Source of the DNA: JAOZTV01 sp965371805
Lineage (GTDB): Bacteria > Acidobacteriota > Aminicenantia > UBA2199
NCBI GenBank assembly: GCA_965371805.1
Contig: CBDUZW010000044.1
Location: forward strand, 1 to 42,175
Direction of reading: 5' to 3'
Length of the DNA stretch: 42,175 nt
Below, piece by piece: positions 34,697-41,927 of the stretch. The notes under the pieces were generated by a model. It had not been told where the DNA came from. It made no database searches and saw only the letters and a program-made list of their open reading frames with translations. The first letter of the stretch is position 1, and the number at the start of each line of letters is the position of its first letter. A program made the translations under genes and the position numbers.

Positions 34697-36092
34697 AAAA
34701 CAGTATGACATAGTAATAATTGGAGGCGGATTATCTGGTGTTGTAGCTGCGAATGAGCTTTCGGATAAAGGACTCTCAATATGCATGATTGATGAAAACA
34801 ACTATATGGGTGGGCAGCTCCTTAGACAGATCCCTGATACACTAGGAAAAAAAAATGGGTATAAACCTGATAGTTTTAAAAAAAAAGGTATTAATTTTGT
34901 TAATAAATTAAAAGATAAGAATATTGATCAATATATTAATTCTTTTTTAATTGGAATTTATCCTGGTAATGAGTTATTAATTGAGAAAGATAATAAAGAG
35001 GCAATTTCTATAAAGTATGAAGTGTTGTTGTTCGCCACAGGGGCAAGAGAAAAATATTTACCTTTCAAAGGTTGGACCCTACCTGGAGTTTATTCAAATG
35101 GGATGTTACAGGTCATGATGAAGAGTTCAGGTATAATTCCTTCAAAAAAAATATTATTGGGAGGAACAGGACTCTTTTTGTTTGCTGTAGGATATGAAAT
35201 ATTAAAAAATAAAGGAAAAGTTCTTGGAATTATGGAACAATCAGGAATGATTAATAAGGTAAAGATGCTTCCATTATTTTTTGATCAGTTCACAAAATTT
35301 GCTGAAGGTGGAAAATTCCTGGCAAAAATTTACATGTCTGGAACACCGGTTAAATACAGAACAAAAATCATTGAAGCAAGAGGAAAAGACAATTTAGAGG
35401 AAGTTGTAGTAGGAAAAGTTGATAGCATCGGTAATATTATTTCTGGAAGTGAAAAGATATATAAAACAAATACTCTTGGTGTTGGATATGGCTTTACGCC
35501 TAATATTGAGGGACCAGGATTAGCCGGGTGTCAATTGATAAATATGCCTGAATTGGGTGGATGGATAGTAAAAGTAGATGAATTTCAAAAAACTAGTATT
35601 GATAATATATATGCAGCGGGAGAGATAACCGGTGTAGGTGGGGGACCCAAATCTATATGTGAAGGTAAACTTGCTTCCATTTCAATTTTGAAAAAATTTG
35701 GAAAGATCAGCACTGATGTGTTTGATATGAGATATAAAAACTTGATAAAAGAGAGGAAAAAACACTTTAAATTTGCGAAATTATTTAATTCGCTTTATCC
35801 TATCTCTAAAAATGATATATTAAATATTCCTGATAGTACCGTAATATGCAGATGTGAAGATGTTACAATGGGAACAATAAAAAACACTATCTCTTCAGGT
35901 TTTTCTTCTTTTAATTCAATAAAACTTGGTACAAGAGCAACAATGGGTAATTGCCAGGGGCGAAGTTGCAGTCAGACGATTAACGATCTTATCCAGGCTC
36001 TGTCAAATAATGGTATATCAAAACCATTATCTTTTAGACCTCCATTAAAACCTGTCTCATTAGATGTGTTCTCAGGAAAAAAAATTGTATAA
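34689..36092 (+). CDS. FAD/NAD(P)-dependent oxidoreductase with BFD-type [2Fe-2S] domain (HcnB/OoxA type)
   Basis: A 467-residue flavoprotein. The N-terminal FAD motif is IVIIGGGLSGVVAANEL, then GGQLLRQIP, ATGAREKYLPF, a second dinucleotide fold with LLGGTGLFLFAVGYEIL, and YAAGEITGVGGGPKS. The C-terminal BFD-like domain has CRCED and the NCQGRSC cysteines that bind a [2Fe-2S] cluster. Homologues are the alpha subunits of hydrogen cyanide synthase, opine oxidase and amino-acid dehydrogenase complexes. The usual third subunit, a DadA/HcnC-like flavoprotein, does not follow. The ATG at 34689 is chosen because the family motif starts eight residues later and it couples to the ferredoxin gene; a GTG at 34668 is possible. 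Confidence 0.88.
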   Translation: MNRKQYDIVIIGGGLSGVVAANELSDKGLSICMIDENNYMGGQLLRQIPDTLGKKNGYKPDSFKKKGINFVNKLKDKNIDQYINSFLIGIYPGNELLIEKDNKEAISIKYEVLLFATGAREKYLPFKGWTLPGVYSNGMLQVMMKSSGIIPSKKILLGGTGLFLFAVGYEILKNKGKVLGIMEQSGMINKVKMLPLFFDQFTKFAEGGKFLAKIYMSGTPVKYRTKIIEARGKDNLEEVVVGKVDSIGNIISGSEKIYKTNTLGVGYGFTPNIEGPGLAGCQLINMPELGGWIVKVDEFQKTSIDNIYAAGEITGVGGGPKSICEGKLASISILKKFGKISTDVFDMRYKNLIKERKKHFKFAKLFNSLYPISKNDILNIPDSTVICRCEDVTMGTIKNTISSGFSSFNSIKLGTRATMGNCQGRSCSQTINDLIQALSNNGISKPLSFRPPLKPVSLDVFSGKKIV

Positions 36093-36738
36093 TTATTTAT
36101 TAATTTCAGACCAGATTGATAATAAGATACCATTGCAGGAAAATGAAATACAAATTTGTATTGCTGAAATTCAGAAATTTTTGATTGACCTGAAAACTGA
36201 TAATATTGAGGCATTATATAGAAGAGGAAATAAGGTCACACCCGAAGAAACATTCGATTTTTTTAGATCCCAGAACAGGATAAATAATAGAAAATTAATA
36301 ATCCAGTATCTTATTTCTTTTTTGGAAAAAATACCATTAGATGAAGACATTAAGAAAGAGGAGATAAATCCCTTTAAACAATTTAAACTTTTTAGCATCA
36401 GAGCAATGAAGTTACTGAGAGAAAAGGATGTGCGCAATTCAATTTTAAAAGAACTTGAAACTTCAGGTATTATAAATGATAATAACCGGTGGTATTATAA
36501 AGGAAGAATAGAGCTCTCATATAAAGAGGCATACAAATTTATTAAAACTGTAAAGAAGCCGGATTATCCAGATTATAGAAAACTTTTTTTATCTATTATG
36601 TCAATATCTAAATTCTGGTTTTCACAAAGAAATGAGAATATTAATCGGATTAGAAAAAGTGATATTTACTCATATAAATTAGCCGCCATTCTGGTAGATA
36701 GATTAGATTCAACAACAGATATTCATACAATTAATTAA
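36064..36738 (+). CDS. Hypothetical protein
   Basis: I do not recognise this 224-residue protein. It is rich in Lys, Ile, Asn and Glu, predicted mostly helical, and has no signal peptide, membrane segment or cysteine cluster. A segment resembling a winged-helix wing (ELETSGIINDNNRWYYKGRI, about 141-160) is suggestive only. The start is uncertain: ATG at 36064 overlaps the oxidoreductase by 29 nt, and TTG at 36085 would shorten it by seven residues. It ends in TAA directly followed by the ATG of the next gene, so it lies in the same transcription unit as the membrane protein downstream. That linkage and its length, not homology, support it as a real gene. Confidence 0.7.
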   Translation: MCSQEKKLYNYLLISDQIDNKIPLQENEIQICIAEIQKFLIDLKTDNIEALYRRGNKVTPEETFDFFRSQNRINNRKLIIQYLISFLEKIPLDEDIKKEEINPFKQFKLFSIRAMKLLREKDVRNSILKELETSGIINDNNRWYYKGRIELSYKEAYKFIKTVKKPDYPDYRKLFLSIMSISKFWFSQRNENINRIRKSDIYSYKLAAILVDRLDSTTDIHTIN

Positions 36739-37992
36739 ATGTTAATTATTTATGGAATTATTTTTATTGGATTGATCATTATAAGTGCTTTTTTTTCTTC
36801 TTCTGAAACTTCAATTTTATCTATAAATAGGATACGTTTAGAGCATAAAGCAAAAAAGAAGAAAAAAAAAGCTGTGATAATCAGCAACATATTAAAAGAG
36901 CCTGATTCATTTTTTTCTATGATTCTTTTTGGAAACAATCTTGTAAATATAGCTGCAGCTTCAATAGCAACTCTTCTTACAGCAAATATTTTAAAACTAG
37001 GTGATGAACTAACTTTGATAATTTCAACTGTATTTACGACAATCATAATATTGTTTTTTGCAGAGATAATTCCAAAAACTTATGCATTCAGATACAGTGA
37101 AAAATTAGCATACTCATACGCATATCCAATTCGAATATTATCATTCCTGTTTTCACCTTTTGTTTTCCTAATTATAAAAATATCAAATCTATTTATTCCT
37201 GTAAAAAAACCGGATGATTATATTAAAACATTAACAGTTGAGGAAATAAAATATTTTTTAAAAACCGAGATTGAATTATTCAAGCATAATCCCGATGTAT
37301 TAAAAATGGTAAATGAAATAATTGATTTAAGTACCAGGGATATAAAAGGTATTATGACTCCAAGAACAGATATAATTGCAATAGAAGAGTTTTCAGATCC
37401 AGCAGAATTAAAGGATATCCTTTTACAAAAAAAAATATCAAAAATTCCTGTTTATAGGAAAAATCTTGATAATATTATTGGTGTTCTTACGATTAAGTCC
37501 ATTCTTCATGAACTAGTCGATAAGGATTTAAAAAAGTTAAATATTGTTGATATGATGATAAAACCTGTTTTCGCATCAGAATATTCATCAATAAATTATG
37601 TACTTGATGAGTTTAGAAGAACAAAAAAAGACATTGCAATAATTCTTGATGAATATGGTGTAACAATTGGACTATTAACTATCAAAGATATATTTAAAGA
37701 AATATTAGGTGAAATAGAACTTAAAAAAAACATACTAAAGATTTCAGATACAGTTTATTTTATAGAAGGTTCTTGTCCAGTTGAGGAATTAAAAAGTTCA
37801 TTCGACCTTGACCTGAAAGAGAGTAAGGATTATACTACTATATCAGGATTATTTATTTATCATTTTGGGAAATTTCCACAGAAAAATGATCAAATAGAAA
37901 TAAATAATTGTATTCTTAGAGTAGAGATAATGGGTGAGAATAGAATAGTAAAATTAAAACTGGTGATAAATGAAGAAAGCAAAAAAAGATAA
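36739..37992 (+). CDS. CNNM/CorC-type membrane protein with DUF21, CBS pair and CorC_HlyC domain
   Basis: A 417-residue inner-membrane protein. The N-terminal DUF21 region (about 1-165) has several hydrophobic helices and the ISAFFSSSETSILSI and FAEIIPKTYAFRYSEKLA motifs. A cytosolic CBS pair follows (about 205-330) with IMTPRTDIIAIEE and IILDEYGVTIGLLTIKDI. The CorC_HlyC domain (about 340-415) ends the protein. Family members act in magnesium or cobalt homeostasis and, in some lineages, in haemolysin-like or gliding proteins; which applies here is unknown. It starts on the base after the preceding stop and overlaps smpB by 23 nt. Confidence 0.9.
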   Translation: MLIIYGIIFIGLIIISAFFSSSETSILSINRIRLEHKAKKKKKKAVIISNILKEPDSFFSMILFGNNLVNIAAASIATLLTANILKLGDELTLIISTVFTTIIILFFAEIIPKTYAFRYSEKLAYSYAYPIRILSFLFSPFVFLIIKISNLFIPVKKPDDYIKTLTVEEIKYFLKTEIELFKHNPDVLKMVNEIIDLSTRDIKGIMTPRTDIIAIEEFSDPAELKDILLQKKISKIPVYRKNLDNIIGVLTIKSILHELVDKDLKKLNIVDMMIKPVFASEYSSINYVLDEFRRTKKDIAIILDEYGVTIGLLTIKDIFKEILGEIELKKNILKISDTVYFIEGSCPVEELKSSFDLDLKESKDYTTISGLFIYHFGKFPQKNDQIEINNCILRVEIMGENRIVKLKLVINEESKKR

Positions 37993-38446
37993 TGCAAATA
38001 AGAATGTAACAGTAAACAGAAAAGCTTATCATGATTATGAGATAATTTCCAAACATGAAGCAGGTATTGTTTTATTAGGAACAGAAGTAAAAGCTATCAG
38101 AGAAGGAAAGGTTAATCTAAAGGATTCTTATATTGATGTAAAGAGTGGTGAAGCAATATTGATTGGGACTCATATAGGTCAGTATTCTAATGCAAATTTA
38201 AATAATCATGAACCGGAAAGATCTCGTAAATTATTATTAAACAGAAGAGAATTAAATAAATTTTTACAAAAAGTTATAATTAAAGGTGTAAGCATAATTC
38301 CATTAAGGATGTATTTTAATGAAAAAGGTAGATTAAAAGTTGAGATAGCATTAGTTAAAGGAAAAAGATCTTATGATAAAAAGAATGCTATTAAAGAAAA
38401 AGATATAAAAAGAGAAGTTGAAAGAGAGTTAAAAAATTATAAGTAA
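37970..38446 (+). CDS. smpB: SsrA-binding protein SmpB
   Basis: A 158-residue RNA-binding protein needed for trans-translation with tmRNA. N-terminal NRKAYHDYEI, the GTEVKAIREGKVNLKDSY segment, the NHEPERSRKLLLNRREL stretch and the basic KGKRSYDKKNAIKEKDIKRE tail match SmpB along its full length. The start lies within the end of the upstream membrane-protein gene. No tmRNA (ssrA) gene was recognised in the window. Confidence 0.96.
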   Translation: MKKAKKDNANKNVTVNRKAYHDYEIISKHEAGIVLLGTEVKAIREGKVNLKDSYIDVKSGEAILIGTHIGQYSNANLNNHEPERSRKLLLNRRELNKFLQKVIIKGVSIIPLRMYFNEKGRLKVEIALVKGKRSYDKKNAIKEKDIKREVERELKNYK

Positions 38447-38461
38447 ATTTTGATTTACTAG

Positions 38462-38490
38462 TTGACAAAAAGGATTTTTAGTATTATATA
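38462..38490 (+). promoter_or_regulatory. Promoter of nuclease-family gene, predicted leaderless
   Basis: A perfect TTGACA at 38462-38467, a 17-nt spacer, and TATATA at 38485-38490, with five nucleotides before the ATG at 38496. No Shine-Dalgarno can fit downstream of the expected start site. Confidence 0.65.
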
Positions 38491-38495
38491 TTCTT

Positions 38496-38966
38496 ATGGA
38501 AAATTATATAAAAGTTACCCTTTACGGATTATTAGCAGATCCAATTTCAAACACACCAGTAATGATATTAAAACCAGAAAAAGAAGAGAAATTATTCCCG
38601 ATATGGATTGGTTCAATTGAAGCAAATGCAATAAGTATGGAGCTGGAAAAAATTAAATGCCCGAGGCCGATGACACATGACCTTATCAGTGAAATTTTAT
38701 ATACTTTTGATGGAAGTGTTGAAAAAGTTGTAATCTCAGATATGGAAGATACGACATTCTTTGCAAAATTATTTATAAAAAAAGATAATGAAATAAAGGT
38801 CATAGACTGCCGTCCCTCAGATGCAATAACTTTAGCATTAAAGTATAACTCAGGTATTTTTATAGACAAAAAGGTTTATCAATCATATACAGTTTCAGAC
38901 CAGAAAACCAGTTTTTTAAATGATGAATCAAGATATAATAATTGGTTTCTTGATAGTGCTATTTAA
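38496..38966 (+). CDS. Bifunctional nuclease family protein (DUF151)
   Basis: A 156-residue BFN domain protein. The N-terminal VTLYGLLADPISNTPVMILK, the FPIWIGSIEANAIS segment, RPMTHDL, and IDCRPSDAITLALK are the conserved blocks of the family. Plant and bacterial members have DNase and RNase activity reported for a few cases, but the physiological role in bacteria is not settled. It has its own near-consensus promoter with no leader. The next genes are on the opposite strand and convergent; 38967-39056 holds only AT-rich sequence with no convincing terminator. Confidence 0.9.
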   Translation: MENYIKVTLYGLLADPISNTPVMILKPEKEEKLFPIWIGSIEANAISMELEKIKCPRPMTHDLISEILYTFDGSVEKVVISDMEDTTFFAKLFIKKDNEIKVIDCRPSDAITLALKYNSGIFIDKKVYQSYTVSDQKTSFLNDESRYNNWFLDSAI

Positions 38967-39056
38967 AAACTTTTATTAAAATACTCTCAAAGATTTTTTT
39001 TTATTTATTATTTAGTTGTTAATTTCTCAGAATAAGAAAAATATTATAATGAAATA

Positions 39057-39548
39057 TTATTGATGTTGTTTTGAAATAATATTGAATATAAGAATGTAGA
39101 TTAGAGCTATTGGAATTAAAGGGATTATTAGCACTGTAGAAACTAAGAATATCAATTTTGCTTTGACTACATTTAACATAGTTTTAAATCTTGAAATTTT
39201 TTCTATTTTTGAATTAAGATTACATCTGAAAACTGATTTTTCCGAAAGTCTTTGAGCTAGTAGTAGAACGTTTAAAAAGCCATATCCTTTTATATTTGAA
39301 ACAAAATATACAACAGTATCAAATTTTTCTGCTCTTAACTCTTTGTCAGGAAAGAATGGGGTGAAACTTCCTTTTTTTTTATAATCTATAATTCTATTTA
39401 TCCCCTTATATTTTTTACAATTCTGTATGTTATGAGAGTGTGTGAGAAGATAAAAATCAGAATCAGGGAATCTTTTGTAAATTTCAGGTAGATTCTTATC
39501 CAGCTGCTGTAGGTTGACAGATCTTATTAATAAAATTTTCTTTTTCAT
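39057..39548 (-). CDS. Small membrane protein with glycosyltransferase-like N-terminus
   Basis: A 163-residue protein I cannot name. The N-terminal third (KKKILLIRSVNLQQLDKNL, then PDSDFYLLTHSH) resembles the first beta-alpha units of GT9/GT-B glycosyltransferases or surface-polysaccharide proteins, but no donor-binding half follows. The C-terminal segment (about 128-158) is a strongly hydrophobic membrane anchor. The start overlaps the preceding glycosyltransferase stop as ATGA, so it probably assists the same glycan pathway. Confidence 0.75.
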   Translation of the reverse strand: MKKKILLIRSVNLQQLDKNLPEIYKRFPDSDFYLLTHSHNIQNCKKYKGINRIIDYKKKGSFTPFFPDKELRAEKFDTVVYFVSNIKGYGFLNVLLLAQRLSEKSVFRCNLNSKIEKISRFKTMLNVVKAKLIFLVSTVLIIPLIPIALIYILIFNIISKQHQ

Positions 39549-40429
39549 TTGAAGATTATAAATGCCAATTTTGTTGATATTCTAAGTCTATTTAAAATTG
39601 TTGCTTTAATTTTTCTCCTTTTAATTTTATTTATATTTGCAAAGGCAGATAATGTTGCCTTTATATATATGAGACTCCTTTGTTCAAATGAATGGTAAAT
39701 AGAATTAAAAATAAGGATAATAGTTTTTAAAACCATCTGATGTAGTGGAAAATACTTCCATATGATCCAATATAGATTTCTTGTATAGTAGAAAGGTCCT
39801 CTCGTTGAAGTCCTGTTTGTTGGTGCAAATTTATGATATGAAATTATATCAGGAAATTCTACTATACTATATCCCTTTTGCAACACTCTTATAGCAAGAT
39901 CCATTTCATTCCAGTATAAGAAAAACTCTTCCGGATATCCTCCGATCTCATTATAAAGATCTTTCCTGAATCCGGCACCTGCGCCATTAAAACCCATTAA
40001 ATATTTTACTTTTTTATCTTTAATATCTGTTGCTGAAATAGATTTTGAAATATCTCGATAATTATAAAAATTTCTGACATCAAATGCCAAAATACCGATC
40101 TTCTCATCCTTTTCAAATTCTTCAACCATTCTCTGAATTGAGTTTATTTCAGGAAAGGAGTCATCGTCAAGAATAAGGATATACTTTCCTGAAGCCTTAC
40201 TAAAAGCAGAATTATAGGCTTTAACTCCTTCATTCTTCTTTATTTCCAAAACAATAGTTTCTGGAAAATCATTTTTTATCATTTCTACAGTGCCATCAGA
40301 GGATGCATTATCTGCAACTATCACTTCTAATTCAACATTTTTTAACCGGGACTTATAAACTTCCGTAAGAGTCTCTTTGAGATCGATCTCCCTATTATAA
40401 CTAAGAATTGCAACCGAAACTTTTATCAT
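39545..40429 (-). CDS. Family 2 glycosyltransferase (GT-A)
   Basis: A 294-residue inverting-type glycosyltransferase. The N-terminal VSVAILSYNREIDLKETL and VIVADNASSDGTVEM blocks bind the nucleotide sugar, LILDDDSFPE holds the DxD metal motif (about 90), and FLYWNEMDLAIRVLQKGY matches the ED-type catalytic base region of rhamnosyl- and related transferases. No transmembrane domain is evident, though the C-terminal segment is mildly hydrophobic. It probably adds sugars to LPS or another surface glycan. It is the first gene of a two-gene minus-strand unit with a candidate leaderless promoter. Confidence 0.9.
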   Translation of the reverse strand: MIKVSVAILSYNREIDLKETLTEVYKSRLKNVELEVIVADNASSDGTVEMIKNDFPETIVLEIKKNEGVKAYNSAFSKASGKYILILDDDSFPEINSIQRMVEEFEKDEKIGILAFDVRNFYNYRDISKSISATDIKDKKVKYLMGFNGAGAGFRKDLYNEIGGYPEEFFLYWNEMDLAIRVLQKGYSIVEFPDIISYHKFAPTNRTSTRGPFYYTRNLYWIIWKYFPLHQMVLKTIILIFNSIYHSFEQRSLIYIKATLSAFANINKIKRRKIKATILNRLRISTKLAFIIFK

Positions 40430-40434
40430 TTATT

Positions 40435-40463
40435 ATTATCACATATTAAAAAAAAATATGCAC
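40435..40463 (-). promoter_or_regulatory. Possible promoter of glycosyltransferase operon, leaderless geometry
   Basis: On the minus strand, GATAAT (40440-40435) ends five nucleotides before the ATG at 40429. Seventeen nucleotides upstream the -35 position reads GTGCAT (40463-40458), a poor match to TTGACA. It fits the leaderless series but is the weakest member. Confidence 0.35.
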
Positions 40464-40568
40464 TTTCTTTTTCCATATATTAAGTTAAATAATTATTTAA
40501 AAAAATCTGCCTACTATAAAAATAGAATAGAAGTTTTGTATAATGACGCTTCCATACATATCTTCTGC

Positions 40569-40735
40569 ACTAACATTCGAAATACTGCTGTATTTCTCTC
40601 TCCGGTCCTCATTCGCTCAGACATGCTTCGCTCACTGCGGGGCACGTTACGAAGAAATGTATTCACGCTAAGTTTGTATATATTTTCACAGTCTTTGGGT
40701 GAGGACCAGTCATCATGATCGGCTGGCACCTTTTT
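40569..40735. other. GC-richer structured intergenic island, nature unknown
   Basis: This part of the 724-nt gap between the glycosyltransferase and HEPN genes is clearly richer in G+C than its surroundings. It contains a perfect 7-bp hairpin with 4-nt loop (GAAATAC 40579-40585, GTATTTC 40590-40596), an 8-bp long-range inverted repeat (GGTCCTCA 40604-40611, TGAGGACC 40700-40707) extendable by wobble pairs to 12, an inner CTTCG/CGAAG pair (40626-40630, 40650-40654), a direct repeat TTCGCTCA, and a terminator-like stem ending in CACC then five T residues (40698-40735). No recognised tRNA, SRP, RNase P or tmRNA motif is present. It may be a repeat element or a structured RNA. Reading frames across it have no family resemblance. 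Confidence 0.5.
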
Positions 40736-40821
40736 CCAAAAAACCAATGATAAAGATGGAAAGTAATTTTCTATTTGCAATTAAAAAATATTCGTTTTAT
40801 AATTTTATCTATCATTTTTTT

Positions 40822-40833
40822 CGGGGACGGGGC
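40822..40833 (+). repeat. GGGGAC repeat, copy 1
   Basis: CGGGGACGGGGC follows a run of T residues and is followed by TTTACTTTTTT. It closely matches copy 3 at 41900-41910, including the T-rich flanks. Similar GGGGACAG/GGGGACGG motifs next to T-runs are common at small palindromic or RAYT-associated repeat ends in many bacteria; that link is from memory of such elements. Confidence 0.6.
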
Positions 40834-40882
40834 TTTACTTTTTTACTTCTTGTGTTTTATTTGATATTAAATAATCTCTGCT

Positions 40883-41044
40883 CTACTTATAAATATCCTC
40901 TCTGCTGTCAACATCAAGAATTTTTATCTGATCTCCATCAATATGAAATATTATTCTATATTTGCCCACTCTAAGTCGAAAAAGGTTTTTTAATTTTTTC
41001 CCTTGCATTTTAAAAAAAAAAAGGGGACAGGCAATAATTTTCAT
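40883..41044 (-). pseudogene. Truncated RelE/ParE-type toxin gene (C-terminal half)
   Basis: Codons from 41008 down to the stop at 40883-40885 encode 41 residues with the RelE/ParE C-terminal core: LFRLRVGKYRIIFHID, a strand DQIKILDVD and the final REDIYK. The family is normally about 85-90 residues, so the N-terminal half is missing. Upstream the frame runs on to an ATG at 41044, but through the GGGGAC repeat (copy 2), giving a meaningless KIIACPLFFF leader. The break therefore falls at the repeat. A matching antitoxin tail lies on the same strand about 0.9 kb upstream (41928-42113). The product is unlikely to be a working toxin. Confidence 0.8.
41023..41032 (+). repeat. GGGGAC repeat, copy 2
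   Basis: GGGGACAGGC follows a run of eleven A residues and precedes AATAATTTTC. It is less similar to the other two copies but shares the GGGGAC core and orientation. It lies at the point where the RelE-like reading frame loses its family resemblance, so it may mark a recombination or insertion boundary. Confidence 0.55.
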
Positions 41045-41118
41045 TAATTTAAAGTATTCTATTTTGTATTCAGATTCATTTCTTTATAAATATAATTGTT
41101 AAATAAATTAATGAAAAG

Positions 41119-41147
41119 TTGTTTAAAAATAATAATTATTCTATAAT
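41119..41147 (+). promoter_or_regulatory. HEPN-MNT promoter, predicted leaderless
   Basis: TTGTTT at 41119-41124, a 17-nt spacer, TATAAT at 41142-41147, then six nucleotides to the ATG at 41154. The only possible ribosome binding match, AAAGAT, would lie upstream of the predicted transcription start. Confidence 0.6.
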
Positions 41148-41153
41148 AAAGAT

Positions 41154-41543
41154 ATGAGTAACATAGTTGACAAATGGATTGAAATTGCTGAGTATGATTT
41201 TGCTACAGCTAATGCTATGTTAAAAACAGGTAGATATTTATATGTAGCTTTTATGTGTCAGCAAGCATTGGAGAAAATGCTGAAAGCAATTATTGTTTCA
41301 AAAACTGATAAATTTCCACCGAAAGTTCATAAGCTTGAATTTCTAGCAAATGAAGCAGGTGTTAATAAAGAACTTAATGAAAAACAAAAGGATCTATTAA
41401 ATGAGTTGAGTTTTTTTTATCTAAATAACAGGTATCCTGATTTTAAAGTTGAATTGAATAAACTGATAACAAAAGAAAAATCTATGAAATTAATAGAACA
41501 AACAGAGGATTTATTAAAATGGATAAAACAAAAGATAAAATAG
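41154..41543 (+). CDS. HEPN domain protein (toxin-like partner of MNT)
   Basis: A 129-residue helical protein of the HEPN superfamily (PF05168-like). Segments matching the family are AEYDFATANAML, YVAFMCQQALEKMLKA, PPKVHKLEFLANEAG and the late FYLNNRYPD (R93, Y94). The RX4-6H RNase motif of HepT-type toxins is not present after R93, so ribonuclease activity is uncertain. It overlaps the following nucleotidyltransferase gene by 25 nt, the classic HEPN-MNT arrangement. HEPN-MNT pairs act as toxin-antitoxin or as stress-linked modules. It lies between remnants of another toxin-antitoxin pair. Confidence 0.9.
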   Translation: MSNIVDKWIEIAEYDFATANAMLKTGRYLYVAFMCQQALEKMLKAIIVSKTDKFPPKVHKLEFLANEAGVNKELNEKQKDLLNELSFFYLNNRYPDFKVELNKLITKEKSMKLIEQTEDLLKWIKQKIK

Positions 41544-41845
41544 ATAGATATATTAGTCTATTAAAAAATGATATTGATATTGAAATGATTATTATTTTCG
41601 GGTCTTATTTATCCAATACATACAAAAAATATGAATCTGATATTGATATACTAATAGTTTCTGATGATTTTAATAATATGACTAAATTAGATGCTTATAA
41701 ACTTTTATCAAAACCTCTATGGGATATAAAAATAAATATTGATCCTATTTCAGTAACAAGAGACGAAATTGAAAACCATGAAAATGCTTCATTTTTGTCA
41801 GAAATTCTAAAAACAGGAAAAGTTATTTTTAAAAAAACGGCTTAA
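41519..41845 (+). CDS. MNT-type minimal nucleotidyltransferase
   Basis: A 108-residue nucleotidyltransferase of the DNA polymerase beta superfamily. The active site is intact: GS at 28-29 in IIIFGSYL, D41 and D43 in SDIDILIV, and a third carboxylate D75 in INIDPIS. In the Shewanella HepT-MntA system the MNT protein neutralises the HEPN toxin by adding AMP to a tyrosine; a similar role is plausible here, with Y94 or Y89 of the HEPN protein as conceivable targets, which is inference. It follows the HEPN gene with overlap and probably shares its promoter. Confidence 0.9.
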   Translation: MDKTKDKIDRYISLLKNDIDIEMIIIFGSYLSNTYKKYESDIDILIVSDDFNNMTKLDAYKLLSKPLWDIKINIDPISVTRDEIENHENASFLSEILKTGKVIFKKTA

Positions 41846-41899
41846 ATATAAAGTCAGGAACTTTCAATTATTTACTCAAAATACTATTAAAAAAATTTT

Positions 41900-41910
41900 C
41901 GGGGACGGGG
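41900..41910 (+). repeat. GGGGAC repeat, copy 3
   Basis: CGGGGACGGGG with T-runs on both sides, matching copy 1 at 40822-40833. It lies between the MNT stop (41845) and the stop of the antitoxin fragment (41928), so copies 2 and 3 flank the HEPN-MNT pair in the same orientation. Confidence 0.6.
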
Positions 41911-41927
41911 TTTTTGTTTTTGTAAAA

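Noticed and set aside
40458..40974. Open frames of 86-91 codons on both strands across the GC-rich island (for example 40514-40780 minus and 40458-40718 plus)
   Set aside because: No family resemblance, skewed residue composition and overlap with inverted repeats; open frames are expected in a GC-richer patch.
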